Source: Glycomyces sp. TRM65418 (GTDB taxonomy: Bacteria > Actinomycetota > Actinomycetes > Mycobacteriales > Micromonosporaceae). Taken from it: a stretch of 64,000 nucleotides of DNA. The stretch is taken from contig NZ_JAJFAX010000002.1 in assembly GCF_019710475.1 (NCBI RefSeq), positions 248,001-312,000 on the forward strand, read 5' to 3'. Below, in pieces: positions 26,934 to 35,213 of this stretch. Both the position numbers and the translations under genes were made by a program. Numbering within the stretch: the stretch's first letter is position 1; every line of letters starts with the position of its first letter. The notes under the pieces were generated by a model that made no database searches, was not told the DNA's origin, and saw nothing but the letters and a program-made list of their open reading frames with translations.

Positions 26934-27179
26934 TCAGGCGTCGTCGCCCGCGAGTTCGGCGCGCAGCCGCTGCTTCTCTTCCCTGCGGCGCTTGACGCCC
27001 TCGTCGACGTGGTCGATCATGGCCTCGCGCTGGCCCTTCAGCAGCACGAAACCGAGCAGCATCGAGCCGATGAGGCCGATCGCGAGCGCCAGCAGCGCGT
27101 TGATGAGGAACATCAGCGGCACCGCGACGGCGGCGAGCAGGCCCAGGCGGGCCAGGAAGTACTTGGCGACCGGGTTCAC
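26934..27179 (-). CDS. DUF4229 small membrane protein
   Basis: 81 residues: NPVAKYFLARLGLLAAVAVPLMFL and INALLALAIGLIGSMLLGFVLL form two membrane helices, followed by a charged tail GQREAMIDHVDEGVKRRREEKQ. This pattern is that of the actinobacterial DUF4229 family. GTG 27179 overlaps the stop of the upstream membrane protein gene by 4 bases, so the two are coupled. These genes commonly sit next to menaquinone genes in actinobacteria, as here beside mqnE; function unknown. Confidence 0.75.
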   Translation of the reverse strand: MNPVAKYFLARLGLLAAVAVPLMFLINALLALAIGLIGSMLLGFVLLKGQREAMIDHVDEGVKRRREEKQRLRAELAGDDA

Positions 27180-27589
27180 GCGGACCGCTCCTCTCCGAAT
27201 GCTTTGATTCCTGCGTACCACAAGGCGCCGTAGACGAGCGCGGCCGCGAGGCCGCCCAGGCCGCCCGAGTACATCGGCAGCCACGTCGCGGGCGCGACGA
27301 TCGTCACGGCCAGCCCGGCGGCCAGCCCGAGCAGGACCCCGACCGCCATGAGGCCCCAGCGGGCCGCGCCCGCGTAGCGCCGGAACTGCTCGGTGTACAC
27401 CCACACGGTCGGCAGCGCCGCGATCCAGCCCGAGGTCTGCCCGAAGCCGCGCCCGCTCGGGATCACGAACACCAGGTCGATGACGACCAGGACCGCCGCG
27501 CCCATCACGAAGTAGGCCAGGACCGTGCCCATGAGCTGCCCGAAGTGCTCGACCTTGGGCTGCTGTTCGGCGGGGCTGCGCTCTACCAC
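27176..27589 (-). CDS. Four-helix membrane protein of unknown function
   Basis: 137 residues with about four hydrophobic segments (near 20-45, 50-65, 78-100 and 105-125), a short charged N-terminus and no catalytic motif. It starts 16 bases after the mqnE stop and overlaps the DUF4229 gene, forming the operon mqnE, membrane protein, DUF4229. A role at the membrane linked to quinone synthesis is a guess from position. Confidence 0.7.
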   Translation of the reverse strand: MVERSPAEQQPKVEHFGQLMGTVLAYFVMGAAVLVVIDLVFVIPSGRGFGQTSGWIAALPTVWVYTEQFRRYAGAARWGLMAVGVLLGLAAGLAVTIVAPATWLPMYSGGLGGLAAALVYGALWYAGIKAFGEERSA

Positions 27590-27605
27590 TGGGATGCCAC
27601 CGCCA

Positions 27606-28781
27606 TTAGAACTTCACCGACTGCGGCTCGGCCCGGCGCTCGCCGATCGGCTGGGGCCCTTCGTACTCGCGCACCACGTCGTAGCGGGTGTTGCGCTCGA
27701 CGGGGCGGAACCCGGCGTCGCGGATGAGTTCGAGGAGGTCCTCGCGGGTCATCTTGTCGGGCGTGCCGTACTCGTCGGCGTCGTGGGTGATCTTGTACTC
27801 GACCACCGAGCCGTCCAGGTCGTCGGCGCCGAAGGAGAGCGACAGCTGCGCGACGTCCAGGCCGTGCATGACCCAGAAGCACTTCACGTGGTCGAAGTTG
27901 TCGAGCAGCAGCCGCGAGACCGCGAAGACCTTGAGCGACTCGGCCGGGCTCGCCATGGTGGTGCGGGCCTGCAGCTTGTTGCGGACCTTGCCGTCCTTGG
28001 AGTCGTGGAAGTCGTGCTGGTAGCGCAGCGGGATGAACACGGCGAACCCGCCGGTCTCGTCCTGGAGCTCGCGCAGGCGCAGCACGTGGTCGACGCGGTG
28101 GCGGGGCTCCTCGATGTGGCCGTAGAGCATCGTCGCCGGGGTGCGCAGGCCCTTCTGGTGGGCGAGGCGGTGGATCCTCGACCAGTCCTCCCAGTGGCAG
28201 TCGTGGTCGACGATGTGCTGGCGGATCTCCCAGTCGAAGATCTCCGCGCCGCCGCCGGTGAGCGATTCGAGGCCGGCCTCGATGAGCTCGTCGAGGATCT
28301 CGTCGGCGCCGAGGCCGGAGATCTTCTCGAACCACTGGACCTCGGTCGCGGTGAAGGCCTTGAGGTTGACCTCGGGCAGGGTCTCCTTGAGCGCCTTGAG
28401 GACCCGCGGGTAGTAGCGCCAGGGGAGCGTCGGGTGGAGGCCGTTGACGATGTGCAGCTCGGTGGGGGCGTCGCCCTTCATCTGCTCGGCGAGGGCCACG
28501 GCCTGCTCGACGCGCATCGTGTACGCGTCGGCCTCGCCGGGCTTGCGCTGGAAGGAGCAGTAGGCGCAGGAGGCGGAGCAGACGTTGGTGAGGTTGAGGT
28601 GCCGGTTGACGTTGAACATGGTCCGGTCGCCGTTCTTGGCGGTGCGGACCCCGTGCGCGAGGCGGCCGAGCCAGGCGAGGTCGTCGATCTCGTAGAGGCC
28701 CACGCCGTCCTCGAAGGTCAGCCGCTCGCCGGCCGCGAGCTTCTCTTCGATGCCGGCCTTGAACTCGGCGTTGTCGTCCAT
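27606..28781 (-). CDS. mqnE: Aminofutalosine synthase MqnE (radical SAM)
   Basis: 391 residues from ATG 28781, with GGGAG 7 bases upstream. The radical SAM cluster motif is C68-x3-C72-x2-C75 (CSASCAYCSFQRKPGE). The following THxVNGLHPTLPWRYY and GGGAEIF segments are typical of MqnE. The enzyme joins the 5'-deoxyadenosyl radical to 3-[(1-carboxyvinyl)oxy]benzoate, made by MqnA, to give 6-amino-6-deoxyfutalosine in the futalosine route to menaquinone. The mqnA and mqnC genes lie 6 and 8 kb away on the other strand; mqnB and mqnD are not in the window. Confidence 0.93.
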   Translation of the reverse strand: MDDNAEFKAGIEEKLAAGERLTFEDGVGLYEIDDLAWLGRLAHGVRTAKNGDRTMFNVNRHLNLTNVCSASCAYCSFQRKPGEADAYTMRVEQAVALAEQMKGDAPTELHIVNGLHPTLPWRYYPRVLKALKETLPEVNLKAFTATEVQWFEKISGLGADEILDELIEAGLESLTGGGAEIFDWEIRQHIVDHDCHWEDWSRIHRLAHQKGLRTPATMLYGHIEEPRHRVDHVLRLRELQDETGGFAVFIPLRYQHDFHDSKDGKVRNKLQARTTMASPAESLKVFAVSRLLLDNFDHVKCFWVMHGLDVAQLSLSFGADDLDGSVVEYKITHDADEYGTPDKMTREDLLELIRDAGFRPVERNTRYDVVREYEGPQPIGERRAEPQSVKF

Positions 28782-29195
28782 GGCGCTCCCAACTTCTTGC
28801 GGTCGCTCCCGGCGACGCTGGCGGGCCGAAACTCGGCACCGCCAGCGTAACGCCGCGGCGACGCGGTGGACCGGGGCACGTTGCGGGGTGTGAGGCCGTG
28901 AACGTGATCGCGAGTGTCGGAGTGTCGCGGCGTGTCCCGGCAGAACGGCCGTCGGCAGGCGCCCCCGACGGCAAACCTGCGCGGCAGGTGCGACACGGAC
29001 CGGAAGGCCGGTCGAGGGACCGGGCGCTCGAACGATGCTCGACCGGCACCCGCCGTGCCCGAGCCGCGCTCGACCGCGACTCCTGCTGCGGGAGTGGCGG
29101 TCGGCACGTTGCCGCTGGGGCGGGCAACCGCGGATGCGAGGCTTGCGTGTCTTCGGTACAGTAATCGTGGCTTCCCCCACAGAAGGACACCTCAC
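28782..29195. other. Divergent region between mqnE and the NlpC/P60 gene
   Basis: 414 bases with no gene. It contains a 40-base repeat copy (28932-28971) that also occurs near 37.4 kb, and a -10-like TACAGT about 35 bases before the NlpC/P60 start. I looked for a c-di-AMP (ydaO) riboswitch, common before such genes, and did not see its conserved core. Confidence 0.45.
28932..28971 (+). repeat. Dispersed intergenic repeat, copy 1
   Basis: A 40-base stretch beginning GTGTCCCGGCA and ending CGCCCCCGACG matches 37411-37450 at 33 of 40 positions without gaps, in the same orientation. Both copies are intergenic and close to mqn genes. Confidence 0.6.
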
Positions 29196-30611
29196 ATGCG
29201 CGTTTCACGGTTCGGTGCCCGAGTGATCGCCGCCGCCGGCGCGGCCGCCGTCGTCTTCAGTGGCGCACTGCCGTCGTTCGCCGAACCCGGCGTCACCGTT
29301 CCCGACGACGGAAGCCGTCCCGCGGGCGGGACGATCGACGACACCCCCGTGACGACCCCCACGACCCCGGACGGCCCCCTCGCCTCCCAGATCAACGCCG
29401 CGCAGATCGCGCTCGCGCAGCTCGCGGAGGAGACCACCGCCGCCGAAGCCGAATGGCTGTCGCGCGAGGACCGCCGCGTCGCCGCCGAGACCGCGTGGAC
29501 CGAAGCGTCCGCCGATCTCGAGATCGCGCAGGCCGCCCTCGACCACGCCGCCGGAGAGGCCTACGCCGAGCTGGCCGGCGTCCCCGACACCGAGCTGCCC
29601 GACCTCACCGGCCTCACCCCGCTCGGCGGCGAATGGGACCTGCCGAGCCTCAACGCCGACCTCGAGGAGGCCGAGACCGCCGAGGCCGTCGCCCACGCCG
29701 CCTACGACGCCGCGGTCCTCTCCGCCGCCCGCGCCGAAGGCCGCTACACCGCCCTCGACGCCGAGTTCGACCAGGCCCAGCGGGACGTCGACGAGCTCAT
29801 CGCCGACAACCGCGAGGAGCTCGAGCAGCTCGAAGACCAACGCGAGACCGAGGCCGCCCAGCACTCCGACGACTTCTCCTCCGAAGTCGACGGCTGGGAC
29901 GCCGCCCCCGAGGCGAAGAAGGCGGTCGAGTACGCGCTCGCCCAGCTCGGCAAGCCCTACGTGTGGGGCGCCGAGGGCCCGGACTCCTTCGACTGCTCCG
30001 GCCTGGTCCAGTCGGCGTACGCCCACGCGGGCGTCTCGCTCCCGCGCGTGGCCGCCGACCAGTACAACGCCACCCGCGACAAGCCCGTCGACACCGAGAA
30101 GCTCCTCCCCGGCGACCTCCTGTACTGGTGGGACGACCCGGGCAACTGGCGCTCGGTCTACCACACGGGCATGTACCTCGGCGACGGCAAGATGGTCGTG
30201 GCCCCCCGCACGGGTGACGTCGTGAAGATCAGCTCGATCTGGTTCGACAACTTCGCGGGCGCGCACCGCGTGGTCGACGCGGTCCAGACCGACCCGAACG
30301 CCGAGAACCCGACCCAGAGCCCCGGCGGCGGCGGGGGGACCACCGATCCGGATCCGACCGATCCCGACCCGACCGAGCCCCGGCCCACCGAGCCCCGGCC
30401 GACGCCGAGCAAGCCGAGCGACACCGAGTCGCCCACGCCGCCGCGGACCACGCCCTCGCCTTCGCCGAGCACTCCGGGCTCGCCGTCCCCGACGCCGTCG
30501 GACACCCCGTCCAAGGACCCAGAGACGCCCACCGAAGACGAGCAGCAGACCCCCGCGCCCACGACGGCCGACGCCGACTCCGGCACCACGACGCGTGAAC
30601 CGGAGGAGTAG
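29196..30611 (+). CDS. Secreted NlpC/P60 peptidoglycan endopeptidase
   Basis: 471 residues. A signal peptide (1-28, cleaved after PSFA) is followed by a Pro/Thr linker and two helical coiled-coil segments (about 65-125 and 150-225) as in RipA-like hydrolases. The NlpC/P60 domain spans about 238-360, with Cys267 in FDCSGLVQSAYAHAG and His323 in YHTGMYLGDGK. The last 110 residues are Pro/Thr/Asp-rich and disordered, probably crossing the wall. It cleaves D-Glu/m-DAP bonds in stem peptides during growth or division; the coiled coil probably restrains activity. AGAAGGA precedes the ATG by 8 bases. Confidence 0.92.
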   Translation: MRVSRFGARVIAAAGAAAVVFSGALPSFAEPGVTVPDDGSRPAGGTIDDTPVTTPTTPDGPLASQINAAQIALAQLAEETTAAEAEWLSREDRRVAAETAWTEASADLEIAQAALDHAAGEAYAELAGVPDTELPDLTGLTPLGGEWDLPSLNADLEEAETAEAVAHAAYDAAVLSAARAEGRYTALDAEFDQAQRDVDELIADNREELEQLEDQRETEAAQHSDDFSSEVDGWDAAPEAKKAVEYALAQLGKPYVWGAEGPDSFDCSGLVQSAYAHAGVSLPRVAADQYNATRDKPVDTEKLLPGDLLYWWDDPGNWRSVYHTGMYLGDGKMVVAPRTGDVVKISSIWFDNFAGAHRVVDAVQTDPNAENPTQSPGGGGGTTDPDPTDPDPTEPRPTEPRPTPSKPSDTESPTPPRTTPSPSPSTPGSPSPTPSDTPSKDPETPTEDEQQTPAPTTADADSGTTTREPEE

Positions 30612-30718
30612 CGGGCACCGCCCCGGAAGTGGGAAGGCGCTCACGGGATGCCACCGGTTGATGGCACGATGGTTGTTGAGTTGCCCGATTGACGACGCTC
30701 CAGCCCCAAGGAGGCCCC

Positions 30719-33526
30719 GTGGACGGAAACAGCTGTAGCTCTTGCGGCCAGCGACTGACGTCCGGGCAGCGCCGCTGCCCGCAGTGCGGGGCGCCGCTGC
30801 CGCCGCCGCTCGGGGGCTTCCCGGCCGAACCCCAGTACGGCTCGTACGCCGCCCCGGCGGCCCCCGCGTACGGCGCGGCGGCCGTCCCCCAGTACCCGCC
30901 GCCCGGCGGCGACAACGGCTACGCGCCGCCGCCCGCCCCGAACCAGGCCTACGGCGCCGCCCCGGTCCCCGAACCGTCCTATGCGCCTCCGGGCGCCTAC
31001 CAGGGCGGCTACGGCGCGCACCAGGGCCAGGCCGCCGTCCCGCCGCAGTACGGCAGCCCCGGCCGGCCCGGCGCGAATCCGCCGCCCGGCTCGCCCTCGG
31101 CCCCGAGCTACGCCGCGCCCGGCGGATGGGCCCCGCAGGCCGCGACTCCGGGCATGCCGCCGCAGGGTTCGGCCCCCGTGCCCTCGTACGGCGCGATGCC
31201 GCCGAACTCCGGTTCGGCCCAGGTCCCCGCGTACCAGCCGCACGGTCCGGCCTCGGGCTCGGCCGCGGTCCCGCAGCCGATGCAGTCGCAGTACCCGCCG
31301 CATGGCGGACCGATCGACGGCCCGCAGGCCCCGTCGCGACCGCCGCAGCCGTTCCAGTCGGCGCAGTCGCTGCCGCCGGTGGCCGCGATGCCGCCTTCGG
31401 CCGCGCCGTACTCGCCGCCCGTGGCGGAGCAGTACGCGGCCCCGCCGGTCCCCGACGCCCAGTACACGGCGCCGCCCGCGGCGGGGGCGTCGTTCGCCGA
31501 GCCGCCGCTCGCCTCCACGCCCGTGACCGGGGCGCCCTTCGCGGCCCCGGACCCCGGCTTCAGCCTGCCGTCCGAATCGGGCGCCTCCGGAGCGGCCCAG
31601 CAGGGCCTCCCGGAGCCGGTGCCCGACGGGACCCAGATCCTGCGGATCAAGCCGAACGGATCGGCGCAGGCCGCCGCCGCGTCGGCGCCGTTCGCCGACG
31701 CGGTCCCCGAGCCGCCCGCGCCGCCCGCCGCCCCCGCCGGTTTCAGCGTCCCGCCCGCCGACAACGTGCCCGGCGCGGCCTACGCCCCGCCGAACCCGGA
31801 CACCGCGAGCGCGTCGAGTGCGGTCCGGGAGGCGAGCGCCGCCCCCGGTGCGGTGCAGGACGCCGGCGTCGTGGACGCCGCCGTCCCGAGTTCGGCGCCG
31901 AGCTTCAGCGTGCCGTCCGCCGAGGTCGGCGAGCCGGTGGCCGCGATGCCCTCCGAGCCCGTCATGACCTTCAGCACGCCCGAGATCCCGAACGAGCCGG
32001 CATCGGCCGCCGAGAGCGCCGCCGCACCGGCCGCTTCGGGACCGACCGCGGTCGAGGTCGTCGAGGACGACGACGGCCCGATGTGGGACGAGATCCCCGA
32101 CCCCGAGGAAGGCGACGAGGACGTCGAACTGTCGGCCGAGGAGGAATCGTCGCTCGCCGGACTGGGCGACGACGTCCCCGGCGAGTCGCTGCCGCCCGCT
32201 CCAGTCGCTTCGTCCGATGAGGACGGCGCGGCGGAGCCGGAAGCCTCCGCGGTCGGACCGGAACTGAACGCCGCGCTCGCCGAGACGGCGGTCGTGGAGC
32301 CCCCGAGCCCCGGCGCCGACCTGGAGGAGGCGGCCGAGGTCGCGGAGGAGGTCGCCGAAGCGGTCGGCATCGACGTGCCGGAGCCCGCGCCTCCCGCGGT
32401 GGACGTTCCCGAACCGGTGATCGAGCTGGACGCCGATACGGCCGAGTCCGCGTCGGACGCTGACGAGGCGATCGCCGCTGAGTCGAGCACCGCCGGCTCG
32501 AACGCCGCATCGGCCGAAGCGGAAGTCGAGAACGAATCCGCCGAACCGGCGGCGGCCGAGGACGCGAGCGACGCCGCCGAACCGGCCGAGGCCGACCCGT
32601 CGGCGTCCGGAGCGCCCGCCGAGGCGGAGGCGTCCGCGACAGCGGAACCCGCTTCGGACACGGCCGCAGCGGCGTCCGCGGACGATGCGGAACCCGCGGG
32701 CGACTCCGCCTCGCTGGAGGCGGGCATGACGGTCCAGGAGTCCACGACCGCCGCGAACGACGTCGCCGCGCCGTCGCTCACCGACTCCGAGCCGACGCCG
32801 CCCGGGCCGATGCCGCCGCTGCCCGATCCGCTGCCCGGCCCCGAGCCGACCCCGCCGCAGCCGCCGCAGCCCGAACCGCTCCCGGAGCCGTCGCCGCCGC
32901 GTATGCCCACACCGCCGCAGCCGGAACCGACGCCGCGCCCCGACCCGACGCCGCCGCGGCCGAGCCCGCGGCCGGAGCCCGTGCCGGATCCGGAACCGAC
33001 GCCGCCGCATCCCAGCCCTCAGCCGCCGACGCCGGAACCGCAGCCGGACCCCGCGCCCGCGCCGCCGTTCCCGCAGCCCGATCCGGCCCCGCTGCCGCAG
33101 CCGGAGCCGGTGCCGCACCCCGAACCCGGTCGGCCGTTCCCGAGCGCGAGCGACAGCCCGTTCTCGGACGCGGCCCCGTTCGAGAGCCCGTTCGCCGACG
33201 CGGCCCCGATCGAGCCGCTGCCGGAGCCGACCCCCGAACGGAAGACCGAGGCCCCGGAGGAGGGGCCGAAGTCGGAGATCGAGGCGGCGCGCAAGAAGAT
33301 CGTGAACGCGCCGGACATCAGCCTGTTCGAGGAGCCGCCGACGAAGCGGTCCGGGGCGATCCCGCTCCCGCCGCCGTCGCTCGAGCCCGCGGACGACGAG
33401 GGCTTCCGGCCCGGCCGCGCCCGGGTCCAGAACCTGCTCGACCGCTCCGAGCTGCCCGAGCACATCCCGCTGCCGCGCCCGACGGTCTACGGCGCCAAGT
33501 CCGACGAGAGCGACGACCGGGCCTGA
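30719..33526 (+). CDS. Large disordered protein with N-terminal zinc ribbon
   Basis: 935 residues from GTG 30719, with a perfect AAGGAGG 5 bases upstream. Residues 5-25 form a zinc ribbon (CSSCGQRLTSGQRRCPQCG). About 30-190 is Gly/Tyr/Pro/Gln-rich. About 200-680 is Ala/Glu/Ser-rich and acidic, and about 690-810 is a dense Pro-Glu-Pro-x repeat region. A final 110-residue segment is more ordered (KSEIEAARKKIVNAPDISLF, ARVQNLLDRSELPEHIPLP) and probably binds a partner. No signal or membrane helix. The composition suggests an intracellular scaffold or condensate-forming protein. The function is unknown and no family was recognised for the whole. Confidence 0.8.
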   Translation: MDGNSCSSCGQRLTSGQRRCPQCGAPLPPPLGGFPAEPQYGSYAAPAAPAYGAAAVPQYPPPGGDNGYAPPPAPNQAYGAAPVPEPSYAPPGAYQGGYGAHQGQAAVPPQYGSPGRPGANPPPGSPSAPSYAAPGGWAPQAATPGMPPQGSAPVPSYGAMPPNSGSAQVPAYQPHGPASGSAAVPQPMQSQYPPHGGPIDGPQAPSRPPQPFQSAQSLPPVAAMPPSAAPYSPPVAEQYAAPPVPDAQYTAPPAAGASFAEPPLASTPVTGAPFAAPDPGFSLPSESGASGAAQQGLPEPVPDGTQILRIKPNGSAQAAAASAPFADAVPEPPAPPAAPAGFSVPPADNVPGAAYAPPNPDTASASSAVREASAAPGAVQDAGVVDAAVPSSAPSFSVPSAEVGEPVAAMPSEPVMTFSTPEIPNEPASAAESAAAPAASGPTAVEVVEDDDGPMWDEIPDPEEGDEDVELSAEEESSLAGLGDDVPGESLPPAPVASSDEDGAAEPEASAVGPELNAALAETAVVEPPSPGADLEEAAEVAEEVAEAVGIDVPEPAPPAVDVPEPVIELDADTAESASDADEAIAAESSTAGSNAASAEAEVENESAEPAAAEDASDAAEPAEADPSASGAPAEAEASATAEPASDTAAAASADDAEPAGDSASLEAGMTVQESTTAANDVAAPSLTDSEPTPPGPMPPLPDPLPGPEPTPPQPPQPEPLPEPSPPRMPTPPQPEPTPRPDPTPPRPSPRPEPVPDPEPTPPHPSPQPPTPEPQPDPAPAPPFPQPDPAPLPQPEPVPHPEPGRPFPSASDSPFSDAAPFESPFADAAPIEPLPEPTPERKTEAPEEGPKSEIEAARKKIVNAPDISLFEEPPTKRSGAIPLPPPSLEPADDEGFRPGRARVQNLLDRSELPEHIPLPRPTVYGAKSDESDDRA

Positions 33527-33866
33527 CGGTCCGCGTCGCCGAGCCGGACGAGGGCAGCGGCGGCTCACACGACCGGGTGACACCGCCGCCGCGCGAGCCG
33601 GTTTTCGTCGTCCCCGCGAGGAAGGACTGCGGCCACCTTTCCCCGGGCGAGTGGAGGCTCGGGACGGCAGCCGTCCCCGTGCCTCTCGACCGTTCGGGCT
33701 TCCCTGCCTTGGTGTACCGCTTTTCGTTGCAATAGCCGAAAACGCGCCCGCCGTCCCCTGCGTCGGTTCATCCTGGTGCTGACGGGCCGCTCGGCGGCCC
33801 GCAGGCTTCGCGGGGACGGACCGTTCGGCGGTCCGCGTCCCCGCGCGATCGGGAAAGGTGAGCAGC
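33527..33866. other. Gene-free 340 bases before the HPr-like gene
   Basis: No gene recognised. Two hairpin-like segments rich in GGCC/CCGG occur near 33784-33830 (CCGCTCGGCGGCCCGC, then GGACCGTTCGGCGGTCC) and may be a terminator for the preceding gene or a leader structure for the HPr-like gene. Confidence 0.4.
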
Positions 33867-34157
33867 ATGGCGAAACGCCGTGTCACAGTGAGCACGGAGG
33901 TCGGGATCCAGGCCCGGCCCGCGACGGTCTTCGTCGACACCGCGTCCGAGTCCCGCGCCGACGTGACGATCGCGAAACCCGGCGGCGACGCGCACGACGC
34001 CAAGTCGATCCTGCAGGTGCTGACCCTCGACGTGCGCTCCGGCGACGAGATCGTCCTCGCCGGGGAGGACGAGGAGATCCTCGACCGGCTCGTCGCCCTG
34101 GTCACCGGGGCCGCCGACACCGGCGGCGTCGACATCTCGGACATCGATGAGCAGTAG
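33867..34157 (+). CDS. HPr-family protein with Gln15 in place of the active-site His
   Basis: 96 residues with the HPr fold pattern: RRVTVSTEVGIQARPATVFVDTAS, then DAKSILQVLTLDVRSGDEIVLAG and a final helix. In PTS HPr the motif is GLHARPA with phosphorylated His15. Here residue 15 is Gln (GIQARPA), while Arg17 and the regulatory serine (Ser47, equivalent to Ser46 in KSI) remain. Gln15 with a retained Ser is the arrangement of Bacillus Crh, a regulatory paralogue. It therefore cannot carry PEP-derived phosphate on His15, and a regulatory role is likely. ATG 33867 follows AAAGGTGAG; no PTS genes adjoin it. Confidence 0.85.
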   Translation: MAKRRVTVSTEVGIQARPATVFVDTASESRADVTIAKPGGDAHDAKSILQVLTLDVRSGDEIVLAGEDEEILDRLVALVTGAADTGGVDISDIDEQ

Positions 34158-34287
34158 CGCCGCCCCGTAGACCGACCGACCACGGCGACGCGCGCGGCCA
34201 CGCCGCCGCACTCCGCCTCCGGTGATGTCGGCGACGCCGCCCCTGCTGGGGCCGCCGCTTGCCGCGCGACAGGCTACGGTCGAAACC

Positions 34288-35184
34288 GTGAACACCGCAC
34301 GGCGCCCCAGGGTCGGCCACATCGCGTTCCTCAACTGCCTGCCCATCTACTGGGGTCTGGCACGCACCGGCGCGCTGCTCGACATCGACCTCCACCGCGC
34401 CCCGCCCGACGAACTCAGCCGCCGCCTCGTCGCCGGCGACCTCGACATCGGCCCGATCACCCTGGTCGAATACCTCCGCCACGCCGACGACCTCCTGCTC
34501 GTCCCCGACCCGGCCGTGGCCGCCGACGGACCGGTCCTCAGCGTCAACCTCATCACCCGGACCCCCCTCGCCGACCTCCCCGCCGCCCCGCGCGTCTCGC
34601 TCGCCTCCACCTCCCGCACCGGCGTCCTCCTCGGGCGGATGCTCCTCGAGGACCGCTACGGCCGCAAACCCGTCTACACCGTCACCGAGCCCGACCTCGA
34701 CACCGCGCTGGACGGCGCCGACGCGGCCGTCCTCATCGGCGACGAGGCCCTCCGCGTGCACCACGACCCGCAGGGCCACCACGTGCTCGACCTCGCCGCC
34801 GAATGGCGCGACTGGACCGGCCTGCCGATGGTCTTCGCCGTCTGGGCCGTGCGCCGCGAGTACGCCGAAGCCCACCCCGGCCTCGTCAAGGACGTCCACC
34901 TCGCCTTCTGCGAGTCGGTGCGGCGCAGCCGCGAGGAGATCGACGAGGTCGTCGCCTCCGCCGCCCGCTGGGAGCCGTTCCCGCCCGCCGCGCTCGCCGA
35001 GTACTTCGAGCGCCTCCAGTTCGGCCTGAGTGAGCGGCACCTCGCCGGCCTCCGGGAATTCGCGTCGCGTGCGTCCCGTTACACCGAGATGGCCCCCCTC
35101 CCGGAAGGCGGGCCGGAGTTCTTCGCCGACCTCGGCGAAGCCGGCGAGCCGGAGACCGCGTCAGGGCGCGACGTCCGGCGCTGA
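34288..35184 (+). CDS. mqnA: Chorismate dehydratase MqnA
   Basis: 298 residues. RPRVGHIAFLNCLPIYWGLA is the family signature, followed by GDLDIGPITLVEYLRHADDLLL and SRTGVLLGRMLLEDRYG, in a periplasmic-binding-protein-like fold. It removes water from chorismate to form 3-[(1-carboxyvinyl)oxy]benzoate, the first futalosine-pathway step. The start is taken at GTG 34288, two codons before the conserved Arg-Pro-Arg; the frame is open further upstream but not conserved in character. The last 20 residues are variable. It is followed by the PaaE-like reductase (29 bases) and mqnC on the same strand. Confidence 0.92.
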   Translation: MNTARRPRVGHIAFLNCLPIYWGLARTGALLDIDLHRAPPDELSRRLVAGDLDIGPITLVEYLRHADDLLLVPDPAVAADGPVLSVNLITRTPLADLPAAPRVSLASTSRTGVLLGRMLLEDRYGRKPVYTVTEPDLDTALDGADAAVLIGDEALRVHHDPQGHHVLDLAAEWRDWTGLPMVFAVWAVRREYAEAHPGLVKDVHLAFCESVRRSREEIDEVVASAARWEPFPPAALAEYFERLQFGLSERHLAGLREFASRASRYTEMAPLPEGGPEFFADLGEAGEPETASGRDVRR

Positions 35185-35213
35185 ACTCCGAGAGACGACG
35201 AAGGGACGCCGCA

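Noticed and set aside
28960-29195. c-di-AMP (ydaO) riboswitch before the NlpC/P60 gene
   Set aside because: Common in this position in actinobacteria, but the conserved core could not be found by eye.
29205-30644. 479-codon minus-strand frame opposite the NlpC/P60 gene
   Set aside because: The composition (Gly/Val/Arg) is typical of an antisense shadow. The plus strand encodes a complete NlpC/P60 enzyme with signal peptide.
30641-34201. Minus-strand open frame of 1186 codons opposite the zinc-ribbon protein and the HPr-like gene
   Set aside because: It is Arg/Gly-rich nonsense produced by the GC-rich complement of real genes. It has no start signal or family motif and crosses two well-supported plus-strand genes.
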